Positions 1 to 7,938 of a DNA stretch of 35,130 nt are shown here, in pieces. The translations under genes were made by a program, and so were the position numbers. The number at the start of each line of letters is the position of its first letter. The first letter of the stretch is position 1. Source of the DNA: a virus. Location: IMG/VR virus record IMGVR_UViG_3300034072_001539, positions 1 through 35,130 of that record; one strand, given 5' to 3'. Below the pieces are notes generated by a model that saw only the letters and a list, made by a program, of their open reading frames with translations, was not told the origin of the DNA and did no database searches.

Positions 1-53
1 GGGCCGGGATGCGGTTCAAGGAGCAATTTGGGTTCTGGCCGAGGGCACTATGA
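1..53 (+). CDS. C-terminal end of SF2 helicase (5' end of gene missing here)
   Basis: The frame that begins at base 3 reads about 16 codons (including RFKEQFGFWPR) and stops at a TGA at 51-53. That stop overlaps the ATG of the next gene as ATGA. A short basic-aromatic tail of this kind, FKExFGxWP, is what I know from the C-termini of phage DEAD/DEAH helicases. The gene at the other end of the window (from 34049) is exactly such a helicase and lacks its end. I infer that both are pieces of one gene on a circular or circularly permuted molecule. Joined directly, the frames do not match, so a segment of 3k+2 bases must be missing. Confidence 0.6.
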   Translation, partial: AGMRFKEQFGFWPRAL

Positions 54-376
54 GCGAGGGCGCGATTCAGGACGCGATCCGCCTTGCCCTGAGCGGCGAG
101 CCTGGGCTCGTGCTGTGGCGCAACAACGTGGGCGTCGCCGAGCACCGCGGCACTCGCGTGCGCTACGGCCTGGCCGTGGGCAGCGCGGACCTTGTAGGCT
201 GCCTTGACGGGCGCTTTGTCGCCCTTGAGGTCAAGACGGCGACGGGGCGCGCGGCGCCCGAGCAAAGACTGTGGCTCGACCTCGTGCGGCGCTTCGGTGG
301 CTTCGCAGCCATCGTGCGGAGCGTCGACGAGGCCAGGGCAGCGATAGCCCGCGCCCGTGCGGGTGGTAATCAGTAG
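50..376 (+). CDS. VRR-NUC domain nuclease
   Basis: A 108-residue protein made up of a single VRR-NUC (PD-(D/E)xK superfamily) domain. The visible motifs are GSADLVG with Asp47, then LEVKT with Glu60 and Lys62, then Gln72 in the following helix. This is the order of the metal-binding catalytic site. Stand-alone phage VRR-NUC proteins are usually next to replication helicases and are thought to cut branched or Holliday-type DNA; the exact substrate here is unknown. The gene starts by ATGA overlap with the helicase tail and is followed after 15 nt by the primase-helicase gene, so it belongs to the replication module. Its length is typical for the family. Confidence 0.85.
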   Translation: MSEGAIQDAIRLALSGEPGLVLWRNNVGVAEHRGTRVRYGLAVGSADLVGCLDGRFVALEVKTATGRAAPEQRLWLDLVRRFGGFAAIVRSVDEARAAIARARAGGNQ

Positions 377-391
377 ACAGAGGAGACGACC

Positions 392-2425
392 ATGCAACTT
401 GCGAAGAAAATGTCGCGCCTCGGGCGCGCAGCGGCCATCTATGCCCTCGAACTCGGGTGGCGGGTGTTCCCGCTGCACAGCATCGTCGACGGAGCCTGCT
501 CGTGCGGGTCTGCGGCCTGCACTGGCACGAAGCCGGGCAAGCACCCGCGGACGCCGCGGGGGTGCCTCGACGCCACCACTGACACCGCGCAAATCGCCGC
601 GTGGTGGTCGCAATGGCCCGAGGCCAACGTTGGCATCGCCACCGGCGGCGGGCTCGTCGTCATCGACATTGACCCGCGCCACGGCGGAGAGGAAGGCTTC
701 GACGACGTGGTTGAGCGCCTCGGGCGCCTGCCCGATACCGTCGAGGCTGTCACCGGGTCGCGCGGGCGACACATCTACCTCCGCGTGCCTGAGGGTGTGG
801 AGGTACGCAACAGCGCGTCGGCGCTCGCGCCCGGCGTCGACGTGCGCGGAGAGGGAGGCTACGTCGTCGCGGCGCCGTCGTCGCACGTATCGGGCGGTAC
901 CTACGGGTGGGAGCTGTCGTCGCGCCCCACCGAGGTTGAGGTGGCCGAGATGCCGAAGGCTTGGCTTGACGCGGTGTGCCGCCGCCCGAAGCTCCGCGCG
1001 ATCAAAGGCGGAGCCTCCGAGGGCTCGCAGGTCGTCGAGGGCGCACGCAATGATACCCTATTCCGGCGCGCGTGCGCCATGCGTGACCAGGGGTGGGACG
1101 AGACGGAGATTCTCGCCGCGCTCAATGCCTTCAACACCTCAAAGTGTGTGCCTTCACTTGACCCCGCCGAGGTCAAGAGTATCGCGGCAAGCGCGGCGCG
1201 CTACGACCCTAAGGCGGTTATCGAAACGCCGCGGCCCGTAGAGGTTTCCGAGGCTCCAACCGACTGGCAAACGACTCTCACAACTAACAAGCAAGGTGCT
1301 GTCAAGAATACCTTCGCCAACCTCGTGACGATCATCCGACACACCGAGGCCTACCAGAGCCTACGGCTCAACGAGATGACCCGCGCCCCCGAGCTTGACG
1401 GCGCCCGGTGCACCGACGCCGGGCTGTCGGCCATCCGGGAGCAAGTCGAGCGCGCGTGGGGCTTCTCCCCCGGCGCCGATAGCGTGGCCGCAGCCGTGGC
1501 CCTCGTCGCCTCCGAGCGCCCGCATCACCCCGTGCGAGACTACCTGCACAGCCTCCGCTGGGACGGCACAGAGCGAATCGAGACGGTCGCCCTCGACGTG
1601 CTCGGCGCCGAGGACACTCGCATCAATCGCACGATGCTGTGGAGCTGGTTTGTCAGCGCGGTCGCGCGTGCGCTCAAGCCCGGCTGCAAGGTTGACACCT
1701 CGCTTGTGCTCGTCGGCCCGCAAGGCATCGGCAAGAGTAGTTTCTTTCGCATCCTCGGTGGGGAGTGGTTCAGCGACAGCGCCGTGGACATTGAGAGCAA
1801 GGACGCGATGCTCCAGATCAATAGCGCGTGGATTTACGAGCTCGGCGAGCTCGACCACGTGACTTCCCGGTCGCACGCCGGGCGCATCAAAGCCTTTGTC
1901 TCGTCGCAGGTCGACACCTACCGCGCACCTTACGCCCGCACCGTCGAGGCAATCCCGCGCCACAACGTGATCGTGGGCTCGACCAACCAGACGCAGTTTC
2001 TCACCGACGCTACCGGCGACCGGCGCTTCTGGGTCGTCTCGGCCACGCGCGTGGACACCGACGCTCTCCGGCGCGACCGTGACCAACTCTGGGCCGAGGC
2101 CGTCGAGCAGTACCGGCGAGGGTACGGGTGGTGGCTCGGCGCTGACGCGGAGAGGGCCCGAGAGGAGGCGACAGAGACTCATAGGGTGGCAGACCCGTGG
2201 GAGGACGCCGTCGCCTCCTGGCTGGCCGCCCTGAGCCCGCACGAGGCACGTGCCATCACGACGCAGCGCCTGCTCACCGGCGCCTGCGGGGTGGAGATCG
2301 AGCGCATCGGCACCCGAGAGTCCGCCCGCGTGGCGCAGATCATGCGTCGCCTCGGGTGGGAGCAGAGGGTGCTACGGCTGGCAGGGCGGAGCACTAGGGT
2401 CTGGCACCGCGACGAAACTCCATGA
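392..2425 (+). CDS. Bifunctional primase-polymerase / VapE-type helicase
   Basis: A 677-residue replication protein with two parts. The N-terminal half (about residues 10-195) is a prim-pol domain: the catalytic Asp pair is in VVIDIDPR (D92, D94), followed by GSRGRHIYLR. A cysteine insert, CSC at 36-38 then C43 and GKHPR, is common in this family and may bind zinc. The C-terminal half (about 375-600) is a virulence-associated-E / D5-like P-loop helicase: Walker A GPQGIGKSS at 442-450, Walker B-like WIYELGELD near 480-488, and DRRFWVV as the sensor region. It would prime and unwind phage DNA. A GGAG-type Shine-Dalgarno (gaggagacgacc) precedes the ATG. The candidate iteron origin lies immediately downstream, as is common for this protein type. 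Confidence 0.9.
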   Translation: MQLAKKMSRLGRAAAIYALELGWRVFPLHSIVDGACSCGSAACTGTKPGKHPRTPRGCLDATTDTAQIAAWWSQWPEANVGIATGGGLVVIDIDPRHGGEEGFDDVVERLGRLPDTVEAVTGSRGRHIYLRVPEGVEVRNSASALAPGVDVRGEGGYVVAAPSSHVSGGTYGWELSSRPTEVEVAEMPKAWLDAVCRRPKLRAIKGGASEGSQVVEGARNDTLFRRACAMRDQGWDETEILAALNAFNTSKCVPSLDPAEVKSIAASAARYDPKAVIETPRPVEVSEAPTDWQTTLTTNKQGAVKNTFANLVTIIRHTEAYQSLRLNEMTRAPELDGARCTDAGLSAIREQVERAWGFSPGADSVAAAVALVASERPHHPVRDYLHSLRWDGTERIETVALDVLGAEDTRINRTMLWSWFVSAVARALKPGCKVDTSLVLVGPQGIGKSSFFRILGGEWFSDSAVDIESKDAMLQINSAWIYELGELDHVTSRSHAGRIKAFVSSQVDTYRAPYARTVEAIPRHNVIVGSTNQTQFLTDATGDRRFWVVSATRVDTDALRRDRDQLWAEAVEQYRRGYGWWLGADAERAREEATETHRVADPWEDAVASWLAALSPHEARAITTQRLLTGACGVEIERIGTRESARVAQIMRRLGWEQRVLRLAGRSTRVWHRDETP

Positions 2426-2447
2426 ATCCGGGGTTTTCAATGCCGGG

Positions 2448-2628
2448 TGCTACACCGCTACTGCTACACCTCGGGTCCCAAAACTCCCCCCGTCCCTCGC
2501 GCGCGCTCTTTGATAATATCAAATCTCTCTCTCTCTATAAGAAGGGGAGGTGTAGCAGTGTAGCAGCCTTGTTTTCAGGGCTTTCGTGGTGTAGCAGGAG
2601 GTGTAGCAGGGGTGTAGCATGTGTAGCA
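2448..2628 (+). other. Candidate replication origin with iterons
   Basis: The 8-nt-class repeat GGTGTAGCA has its core TGTAGCA at 2551, 2559, 2590, 2602, 2613 and 2622. Two inverted copies (TGCTACA) lie at 2448-2454 and 2462-2468. Between the two groups is the only AT-rich spot of the region: a 15-nt palindrome TTTGATAATATCAAA (2509-2523), a TC dinucleotide tract (2524-2536), then ATAAGAAG. Iterons flanking an AT-rich unwinding element next to the primase-helicase gene are the classical plan of a phage or plasmid origin. Function is inferred; the repeats are seen directly. Short frames crossing the repeats translate them into CYT-type tandem peptides and are not genes. Confidence 0.72.
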
Positions 2629-2662
2629 CCGCCAGATTCTGGCCTTGCCGCTGCTCGTGGGG

Positions 2663-2674
2663 TACGATCCGCCC
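2663..2674 (+). promoter_or_regulatory. -10-like box directly before a start codon
   Basis: TACGAT (2663-2668) is followed by six bases and then the ATG of the next gene. No convincing -35 is seen (TGGCCT at 17 nt). The spacing implies transcription starting at or next to the ATG, a leaderless mRNA. The same geometry recurs before the genes at 31203 and 33891 and possibly 18049. Confidence 0.4.
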
Positions 2675-2884
2675 ATGGCTCGTGACGACGGCCCCATGGA
2701 CCTCGACGCCGCCGAGCGCGCGGAGGCACTCGCGACGATCGCCGCAGGGCAGCCCGCACGCGTGTGGCGCGCGGGGCGTATCCTCGTGCTCACCACCCGA
2801 GAGGACGTCGACGCGGTGTGGCCTCCGCGCAGGCACGCCGTGGCGCGCAGGCACCGCGAAGAGGGGTGGTGGCGGCATGCGTAA
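2675..2884 (+). CDS. Small protein of unknown function
   Basis: A 69-residue protein, slightly acidic at the N-terminus, with a basic C-terminus (RRHAVARRHREEGWW). I recognise no domain. The ATG at 2675 was preferred to the in-frame ATG at 2645 because a -10-like box ends six bases before it and the extra residues look non-coding. The stop overlaps the start of the ParB-like gene by 8 nt, so the two are probably translationally coupled. It is the first gene after the putative origin. A start-up or origin-associated role is possible but unproven. Confidence 0.55.
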   Translation: MARDDGPMDLDAAERAEALATIAAGQPARVWRAGRILVLTTREDVDAVWPPRRHAVARRHREEGWWRHA

Positions 2885-3650
2885 AGACACCTCCGCCCGC
2901 GGTCATACCCCCGGCGTCGCTGCGGTATACCTACCGCTCGCGGACCTGCGGCCGAACCCGCGCAACCCCCGCGCGCACGGCGATGAGGTCGTGCGCCTCG
3001 CTCGCACGATCCTGCGCACGACGTGGGGCGCGCCGATCCTTGCCCAGGCCAGCACGCGGCGCATCATCGGCGGGCACGGGCGCTTGGAAGCCGCGAAGCT
3101 CATCGTCGCCGGCCTCGAGGTCGACGGCATCCTGCGCGGCGGGGCTGACCACCTTTTTGATCGCGACGCGCCCGGCCCCGGCATGGTGCCCGTGCGCCTC
3201 GTGGACGTCTCCGACGCCGAGGCCGACGCCATGACCCTCGCGGACAACGCCAGGGCGCTGCAAGGCGTTGACGACGCCGCGGCCGTGGTGGCCATGGCGA
3301 CGCGCGACTTCGCGCGCGACGCCGCGGTCATGGCCGACATGGGCTATGGCGCTGCGGAGCTTGACGCCCTGGTCAAGTCTGCGGGCGATGCGGTGCTTGC
3401 GAGCGCGCCGACGACGGGCACGCCAGTGGACAACGCGACCGAGTGGCAGGGGATGCCGGAGTACGAGTCACAGGACAAGGGGCCGCACCGCACTTTGATT
3501 GTGCACTTCGCCGATGACGCGGCCGTCGCGTCGTTCGCCGATCTCCTCGGCGTGACCATCGCCGAGAAGACTAAGTTTACATGGTATCCACATGTCGAGC
3601 GTCGCGACCTCGCCTCGCTCGCCTACGTGGGCGACGCCGATGATGCCTAG
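2877..3650 (+). CDS. ParB-like N-terminal domain protein
   Basis: A 257-residue protein. Residues about 10-75 show the ParB/Srx-like fold: LRPNPRNPRAHGDEVVRLA, then a hydrophobic strand ending in PILA, then IIGGHGRLEAAKL, which matches the nucleotide-binding GHxR-type motif. The C-terminal part (IVHFADDAAVASFADLLG, then KTKFTWYPHVER) matches the tail of phage ParB-like proteins that sit beside DNA-modification or terminase genes. Such proteins may act as nucleases or CTPase-type DNA clamps; which one cannot be decided here. The next gene, a broken TET-associated-glycosyltransferase homologue, starts within its stop codon region (ATG at 3643), so the two were once one operon unit. That context suggests a link to phage DNA base modification. 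Confidence 0.8.
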   Translation: MRKDTSARGHTPGVAAVYLPLADLRPNPRNPRAHGDEVVRLARTILRTTWGAPILAQASTRRIIGGHGRLEAAKLIVAGLEVDGILRGGADHLFDRDAPGPGMVPVRLVDVSDAEADAMTLADNARALQGVDDAAAVVAMATRDFARDAAVMADMGYGAAELDALVKSAGDAVLASAPTTGTPVDNATEWQGMPEYESQDKGPHRTLIVHFADDAAVASFADLLGVTIAEKTKFTWYPHVERRDLASLAYVGDADDA

Positions 3651-4081
3651 GTTCCCGATCTATGTCCCGACGAAGGGGCGTGCCGTGCTGCGGCAGACCA
3701 GCAATCTACTCGTGCAACCTGATTCGCAACGACGTGCCTTTTCGGTGGCGCGGGCGGTACAATGAGGACACCATCCTTTCACTTGACATGCTCAAAGCGG
3801 GCTGGTGCACAATTCAATTCAACGCATTCCTGCAAAACAAGGTGATGACGCAGCGCGTACGCGGCGGCAACACCGCGGAGTTCTACGCGAAGGAAGGCAC
3901 GGCCCCGAAAAGCGAGATGCTCAAGGCCGTCCACCCCGACGTGACGCGCCTCGTGTGGAAGTTCAATCGCCACCACCACCACGTCGACTACAAGCGATTC
4001 AAGCAGCCGCTCCGGCGCAAGCCCGACGCCGAGATGGTGTCGCCCACCGCCAACGCAATGCGCCTCGTCAAGATAGCCTGA
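3643..4081 (+). pseudogene. TET-associated glycosyltransferase-like gene, internally deleted
   Basis: An ATG at 3643 opens MPRFPIYVPTKGRA, the start typical of phage glycosyltransferases of the TET-associated (TAGT) type. That frame stops at 3763-3765. From about 3695 the next frame reads IYSCNLIRND, then WRGRYNEDTILSLDMLKAGW, then GGNTAEFY and NRHHHHVDYKRF, ending at 4081. This is the conserved C-terminal half of the same family. The central part (my estimate is well over 100 residues, with the usual donor-site region) is absent, and the two pieces are in different frames. The simplest reading is an internal deletion of a gene that added sugars to oxidised 5-methylcytosine in phage DNA. The C-terminal piece could still be translated from 3662 (139 residues). 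No TET/JBP dioxygenase or cytosine methyltransferase is seen in the window. Confidence 0.75.
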
Positions 4082-4560
4082 TGCCGCGCCCTACGATCAT
4101 CGCCACGGCTGGCCCTGTGATCATCGGCGCGCGTCGCGTGGGCTCGCCCCTGCGCTCGTGCGCCGCCGCCGCGGGAGTGCCGTGGATCACAGTCGCCAAG
4201 TGGCTGCGCCGCGGGCGCGAGGCTATCGCAAGCGGGCACGTCTCCGAGGCTGACAAGCCCTTCGCCGACTTCGCGATCGAGTGTGATCGCGCGTCGGCGC
4301 AGCTTGAACAGGTGCTGCGCGCTCGCGTGCTCAAAGGGACTGAGGAGGACGCGCGGCTCGCGCTCGACTATGTGCGCTGGCTTGACGGCGAGCGCGACCG
4401 ACGCCTTGCGCGTGGCCTTGAGCGTGCGAGGTTGCGCAAGCTCGGTGCCGATGCGACCCTTGCCGAAGCCGCGTCGAAAGCCATCGGCGCCGCAGAGACG
4501 ATCACCCTGACACTACCCGCGAGCGTGTCCACGCCGCGCACCGACGGAGACGACACATGA
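4081..4560 (+). CDS. Putative terminase small subunit
   Basis: A 159-residue protein starting at an ATG that overlaps the previous stop (TGATG). Residues about 18-45 form a helix-turn-helix (LRSCAAAAGVPWITVAKWLRR), followed by a helical region with DKPFADFAIECDRASAQLEQ and an RALDYVRWLDGERDRR-like stretch. This arrangement of HTH plus amphipathic helices is usual for small terminase subunits that recognise the packaging site and form an oligomeric ring. The position, one gene before the large terminase, supports it. I do not see a family-specific catalytic motif, and the family has none. Moderate certainty. Confidence 0.65.
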   Translation: MPRPTIIATAGPVIIGARRVGSPLRSCAAAAGVPWITVAKWLRRGREAIASGHVSEADKPFADFAIECDRASAQLEQVLRARVLKGTEEDARLALDYVRWLDGERDRRLARGLERARLRKLGADATLAEAASKAIGAAETITLTLPASVSTPRTDGDDT

Positions 4561-4883
4561 GCGCAGCACCCTACCCCGACGCCAAATACCTCGACGTGAT
4601 GCCGCTGCACTCCGCGGCTGCGGTCTACCGCCTCGACATCTCCGCGGTCAGCGCGAGCATCACCTTGCCCGCGGGCGGGTACCTCGTGTGCGTCGAGGGC
4701 ATGAGTTCGGGCTACGCCGTGGGTCGCCTCGGCGCTGCGGCTGCGGTGCCCGCGGACGGCGCCAGCGTGACGGGCTTCCACCTCTCGCCCGGCGCGATCT
4801 ACACCCTCGACACGCCCGACGCCGTGCTGCACGCGATCACTTCGACGGGCACGGGCACGCTCCTCGCCACTAAGCTCCGGTGA
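4557..4883 (+). CDS. Small structural-type protein of unknown function
   Basis: A 108-residue protein rich in small and beta-branched residues (SITLPAGGYLVCVEGMSSGY, then a GTGTLLATKLR end). It looks like a small beta-sandwich, as seen in minor virion proteins. It lies between the small and large terminase genes and overlaps both by 4 nt (ATGA; then GTGA). No motif identifies its job. It could be a head or decoration protein. Confidence 0.6.
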   Translation: MSAAPYPDAKYLDVMPLHSAAAVYRLDISAVSASITLPAGGYLVCVEGMSSGYAVGRLGAAAAVPADGASVTGFHLSPGAIYTLDTPDAVLHAITSTGTGTLLATKLR

Positions 4884-6175
4884 TCTATGCGCCCAGCCCT
4901 CGGCAAGAAGCCTTCCATCGCTGCGCCGCAGCGTGGCGGTGGTACTGCGCGGGTTACGGGTCGGGTAAGACCACGGCCTCGGTCATCGAGGCGGTACGCG
5001 CTGCGACGGTGACGCACCCTGGCTACGTCGGCATCGCAGCCGCGCCGACGTACGCGTTGCTATTTCAGGCTTGGGTCGCGGAGTGGGAGCGGTGGGTGCC
5101 GCGCGCGGCGTGGTCGCTGCGGCGTGACCCGCTGACAGGGCCGCGCATCGAGATGCCGACGCCTGAGGGGCTGTCGGTGATCTACCTTCGCAGCACCGAC
5201 CGCCCGTCAAGCAACGAGGGCATCAACGCGGCGTGGCTGTGCTTCGACGAGGCCAGCCGCGAAAACGACCGCGCCGCCTTTGACGTGCTCGCGAGCCGCG
5301 TCCGCCGTGGCTACCCAGGGCGCCAGCGCACGATCATCCTGACCGGCCCGCCAATGACGAGGCGCCATTGGACGGCGCAGGAGTTCGGCAGCGGCCCCGG
5401 CGGTGAGTACACCGGCGACGCGCTTACGTGGCGCTCGGGCGCGCGCGCCGTCGTGCGAGCTCGCACGCGCGACAACCCCCACCTGCCGAGCGACTACGAA
5501 GCCAACCTTCGCGCCCGCCCCGGCGCCTCTCGCGCGTGGTGCGCGCAGTGGTTGGACGCTGAGTTTGGTGCGATGGAAGGGCAGGTTTACGAGGCCTTCT
5601 CGCGCGACGTGCACGTTGTCCCGGCGGCATCGCTCCGCGGTCGGCAGTGGCGCCGCATCGTCGCCGGCGTGGACTGGGGATGGGCGCACCCCGGCGTGTG
5701 CATCGTCGCCGCGCAGGACGGCCACGGGGATATCTACGTGCTGCACGAGGAGGTACACCAGCGCCGCGTGGTCGCCGAGGACACCGGGTGGGGCCCGACG
5801 TGGCGCGATGTGATTCGCACGTGGCGGGTGCAAGAGCTTGCCTGCGACCCGTCGGGGCCCGGCAACATCACGGTGTGCGGCGCCGTCGCCGGTAGCCTTG
5901 GCGCGCGGGCGTACGGCGCCGACAACCGTGTTGACGAGGGCATCCGTCGCGTGACCACGAGGCTTGAGCGCGCTACCGCCCGCCGTGGTGGCCCAGCACG
6001 CGAGCCCGCGCTGTATGTGAGCGATGCCTGCACCCACACGATTGGCGAGTTTGAGTCCTACTCGCGCAAGCGGGCCCGCGATGGTAGCTTGCTTGAGGCT
6101 CCCGCCGAGGTCGGTGACGACGCGATGGATGCCCTGCGCTACGCTGTGATGGCGCTCACGAGGTACGACGAATGA
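4880..6175 (+). CDS. terL: Terminase large subunit
   Basis: A 431-residue DNA-packaging motor. The ATPase domain carries Walker A GYGSGKTT (residues 25-32) and Walker B WLCFDEAS (D123, E124), with a coupling-type TGPP near 155-158. The nuclease domain has the RNase-H-like acidic residues VAGVDWGWAHP (D265), ACDPSG (D323) and GDDAMDALR (D413, D414, D417). RDNPHLPSDY (about 197-206) is a conserved linker signature. It would translocate and cut concatemeric phage DNA at the portal. The start is GTG at 4880, in GTGA overlap with the preceding stop. The portal gene begins four bases before its end. Both catalytic centres look intact. Confidence 0.95.
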   Translation: MIYAPSPRQEAFHRCAAAWRWYCAGYGSGKTTASVIEAVRAATVTHPGYVGIAAAPTYALLFQAWVAEWERWVPRAAWSLRRDPLTGPRIEMPTPEGLSVIYLRSTDRPSSNEGINAAWLCFDEASRENDRAAFDVLASRVRRGYPGRQRTIILTGPPMTRRHWTAQEFGSGPGGEYTGDALTWRSGARAVVRARTRDNPHLPSDYEANLRARPGASRAWCAQWLDAEFGAMEGQVYEAFSRDVHVVPAASLRGRQWRRIVAGVDWGWAHPGVCIVAAQDGHGDIYVLHEEVHQRRVVAEDTGWGPTWRDVIRTWRVQELACDPSGPGNITVCGAVAGSLGARAYGADNRVDEGIRRVTTRLERATARRGGPAREPALYVSDACTHTIGEFESYSRKRARDGSLLEAPAEVGDDAMDALRYAVMALTRYDE

Positions 6176-7938
6176 TGCCGACGATTGTGACCGCCTACGA
6201 CACGACCACGCGCGACCGGTGGCGGTACTACCACGACGCCTACCAGGGCGGGCAGCACTGGCACGTCCCGTCTGCCACCGTGCTCGGCACCGCCTCGCTG
6301 ACCGCGTGGCGCCCCGTGGTCAACGAGGGCTTGCGCACCGGCGAGTGGCGGGAGGATGTGGTCGCGCGGCTGTCGAGCTACCTCGTGCCGCACCCTGGCG
6401 AGAGCAAGACTGCGTTTGAGGCCCGCATGCGGGTGGCCGCGTACATCAACGTGATCGCGCCAATCTGCGACGCGTACACCGATGCTGTCACCGGGCCGAT
6501 CACGCGAGACCTCGGGTCGCTCGGCGACGCGCTGCTGAGCCTCGACGGGCAGGGGCAGGAGTGGCCCGAGCTCGTGGAGGACGTGGCGCGGTGGGCCACC
6601 GTCTACGGATGGTGCGTCGTGCTGCTAGACAGGCCCGCGGCCAACCCCGCCGCGAACAGGGAGCAGGAGCTTGCGCTTCGCGTGGGGCTGCGCGCCACGA
6701 TGGTGCACCCGCCCGCCATCGCGTGGCTCTCGGTCGACCGCGACGGCGCCGTCCACGAGATTGCCTTCGTCGACGCGCCCTACCAGCTCCGCGACGCGAG
6801 CCGCCAGGTGGTGTCGCTGTGGCACTACACCCGCGAGACGTGGGCGCGGTACGAGGTCGAGATCGCCGCTGACCCGCAGTGGGATCAGGTGCGCGCCAAC
6901 CTCTCGCGCCCGCTAGAGTCCGGTCCGTCGCCGACGCCAGGTGAAGTGCCGATTGCCATCGCCTACTTCCGACGCGACACCGCGAGCGCCGTGCCCTCGG
7001 GCATCTCGCTTGTGGCAGACGCCGCGGACCTTGCTCGCGCAGCGTTCAACACGCTGTCGAGCGCGCAGGAGATTCACGCCGCGGCGGTGCCGTTTTTGGC
7101 AATCCCTGAGCCCGCCGCCGGTGGTGCCCTCGACCCCGCGACGCGGGTGCAGGTGGGCCCCACGCGCGCCCTGGGATACTCGTCGCAGACCGGCGCGCCA
7201 GGGTGGATCGCACCGCCATCGGAGAGCACCAAGGAGCTGCGCGAGCACGCCGCGTTTCTAATGGCCGCGGCGCTGCGCACGACCGGCCTCGAAGTCGCCG
7301 CTGGCGACTCCCCGGCCGACGCCTCGGGCACCGCGCTGCGTATTCGGTCGCGGGACTTTGACGCGCGCTGCGTCCGTTTCGCCAAGGGCCTGCGGGCCTT
7401 TGAAGAGCGTGCCCTCGGGCTTGCGGCGCGCATCCTCGGGCGCGACCCTACGGTGACGCTGACGTATCCAAAGCGCTTTGTCTTGCCCGACCCAGGCCAG
7501 GACTTGGCGCGCGCCCTCCTGCTCGTGCAGGGCTTCGGCGCGAGCCTGAGCACCGAGGCGCTTGCAGAGACGATGCGGCAAGCTCTCGATGCCGCTTTGT
7601 CGCTGACGCCAGAGCGTCTCGCCGAGATCGTGGAGGCCGCTCGCGCGATGCCGCAGGGCCCCGCCGCTGTGGCCGACGTGGCACCTGAGATCGGCACCGC
7701 GCCGGTCGCGCCCGAGGGCGACACGACGGTGCAGGATCAGGTGCTCAACGGGGCGCAGGTGTCGAGCCTCGTCGAGATCGTCACCGCCGTGTCTGCCGGG
7801 CAGCTCCCGCGCGACGCCGCGGTGCAGATTGTGATGCTGGCCTATCAGGTCGACGACGCGACGGCGCAGCGCATCCTCGGCACCGCAGGCCGCGGCTTTG
7901 TGGCTTCGCCGTCGGGCGCGGAGGTGCAGGGTGGCTGA
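6172..7938 (+). CDS. Portal protein
   Basis: A 588-residue protein placed directly after the terminase and before the scaffold and capsid genes. The features fit the phage portal family: an N-terminal helical region (RWRYYHDAYQGGQHW), a core with YINVIAPICDAYTDAVTGPI, a wing/stem region SLVADAADLARAAFNTLSSA, and a C-terminal helical segment with TETMRQ-like repeats and an Ala-rich end. It would form the dodecameric vertex channel that docks TerL. I assign it from order, length and overall pattern rather than a catalytic motif. The start ATG overlaps the terL stop. Confidence 0.85.
   Translation: MMPTIVTAYDTTTRDRWRYYHDAYQGGQHWHVPSATVLGTASLTAWRPVVNEGLRTGEWREDVVARLSSYLVPHPGESKTAFEARMRVAAYINVIAPICDAYTDAVTGPITRDLGSLGDALLSLDGQGQEWPELVEDVARWATVYGWCVVLLDRPAANPAANREQELALRVGLRATMVHPPAIAWLSVDRDGAVHEIAFVDAPYQLRDASRQVVSLWHYTRETWARYEVEIAADPQWDQVRANLSRPLESGPSPTPGEVPIAIAYFRRDTASAVPSGISLVADAADLARAAFNTLSSAQEIHAAAVPFLAIPEPAAGGALDPATRVQVGPTRALGYSSQTGAPGWIAPPSESTKELREHAAFLMAAALRTTGLEVAAGDSPADASGTALRIRSRDFDARCVRFAKGLRAFEERALGLAARILGRDPTVTLTYPKRFVLPDPGQDLARALLLVQGFGASLSTEALAETMRQALDAALSLTPERLAEIVEAARAMPQGPAAVADVAPEIGTAPVAPEGDTTVQDQVLNGAQVSSLVEIVTAVSAGQLPRDAAVQIVMLAYQVDDATAQRILGTAGRGFVASPSGAEVQGG

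Noticed and set aside
2551-2628. TGTAGCA repeats as a CRISPR array
   Set aside because: Repeats are only 7-9 nt, irregularly spaced by 8-31 nt, with no cas genes; an iteron cluster fits better.
2422-2685. Open frame across the iteron region, and minus-strand frames reading CYT-type repeats
   Set aside because: The peptides are translations of the tandem TGTAGCA repeats and have no ribosome binding site or family pattern.
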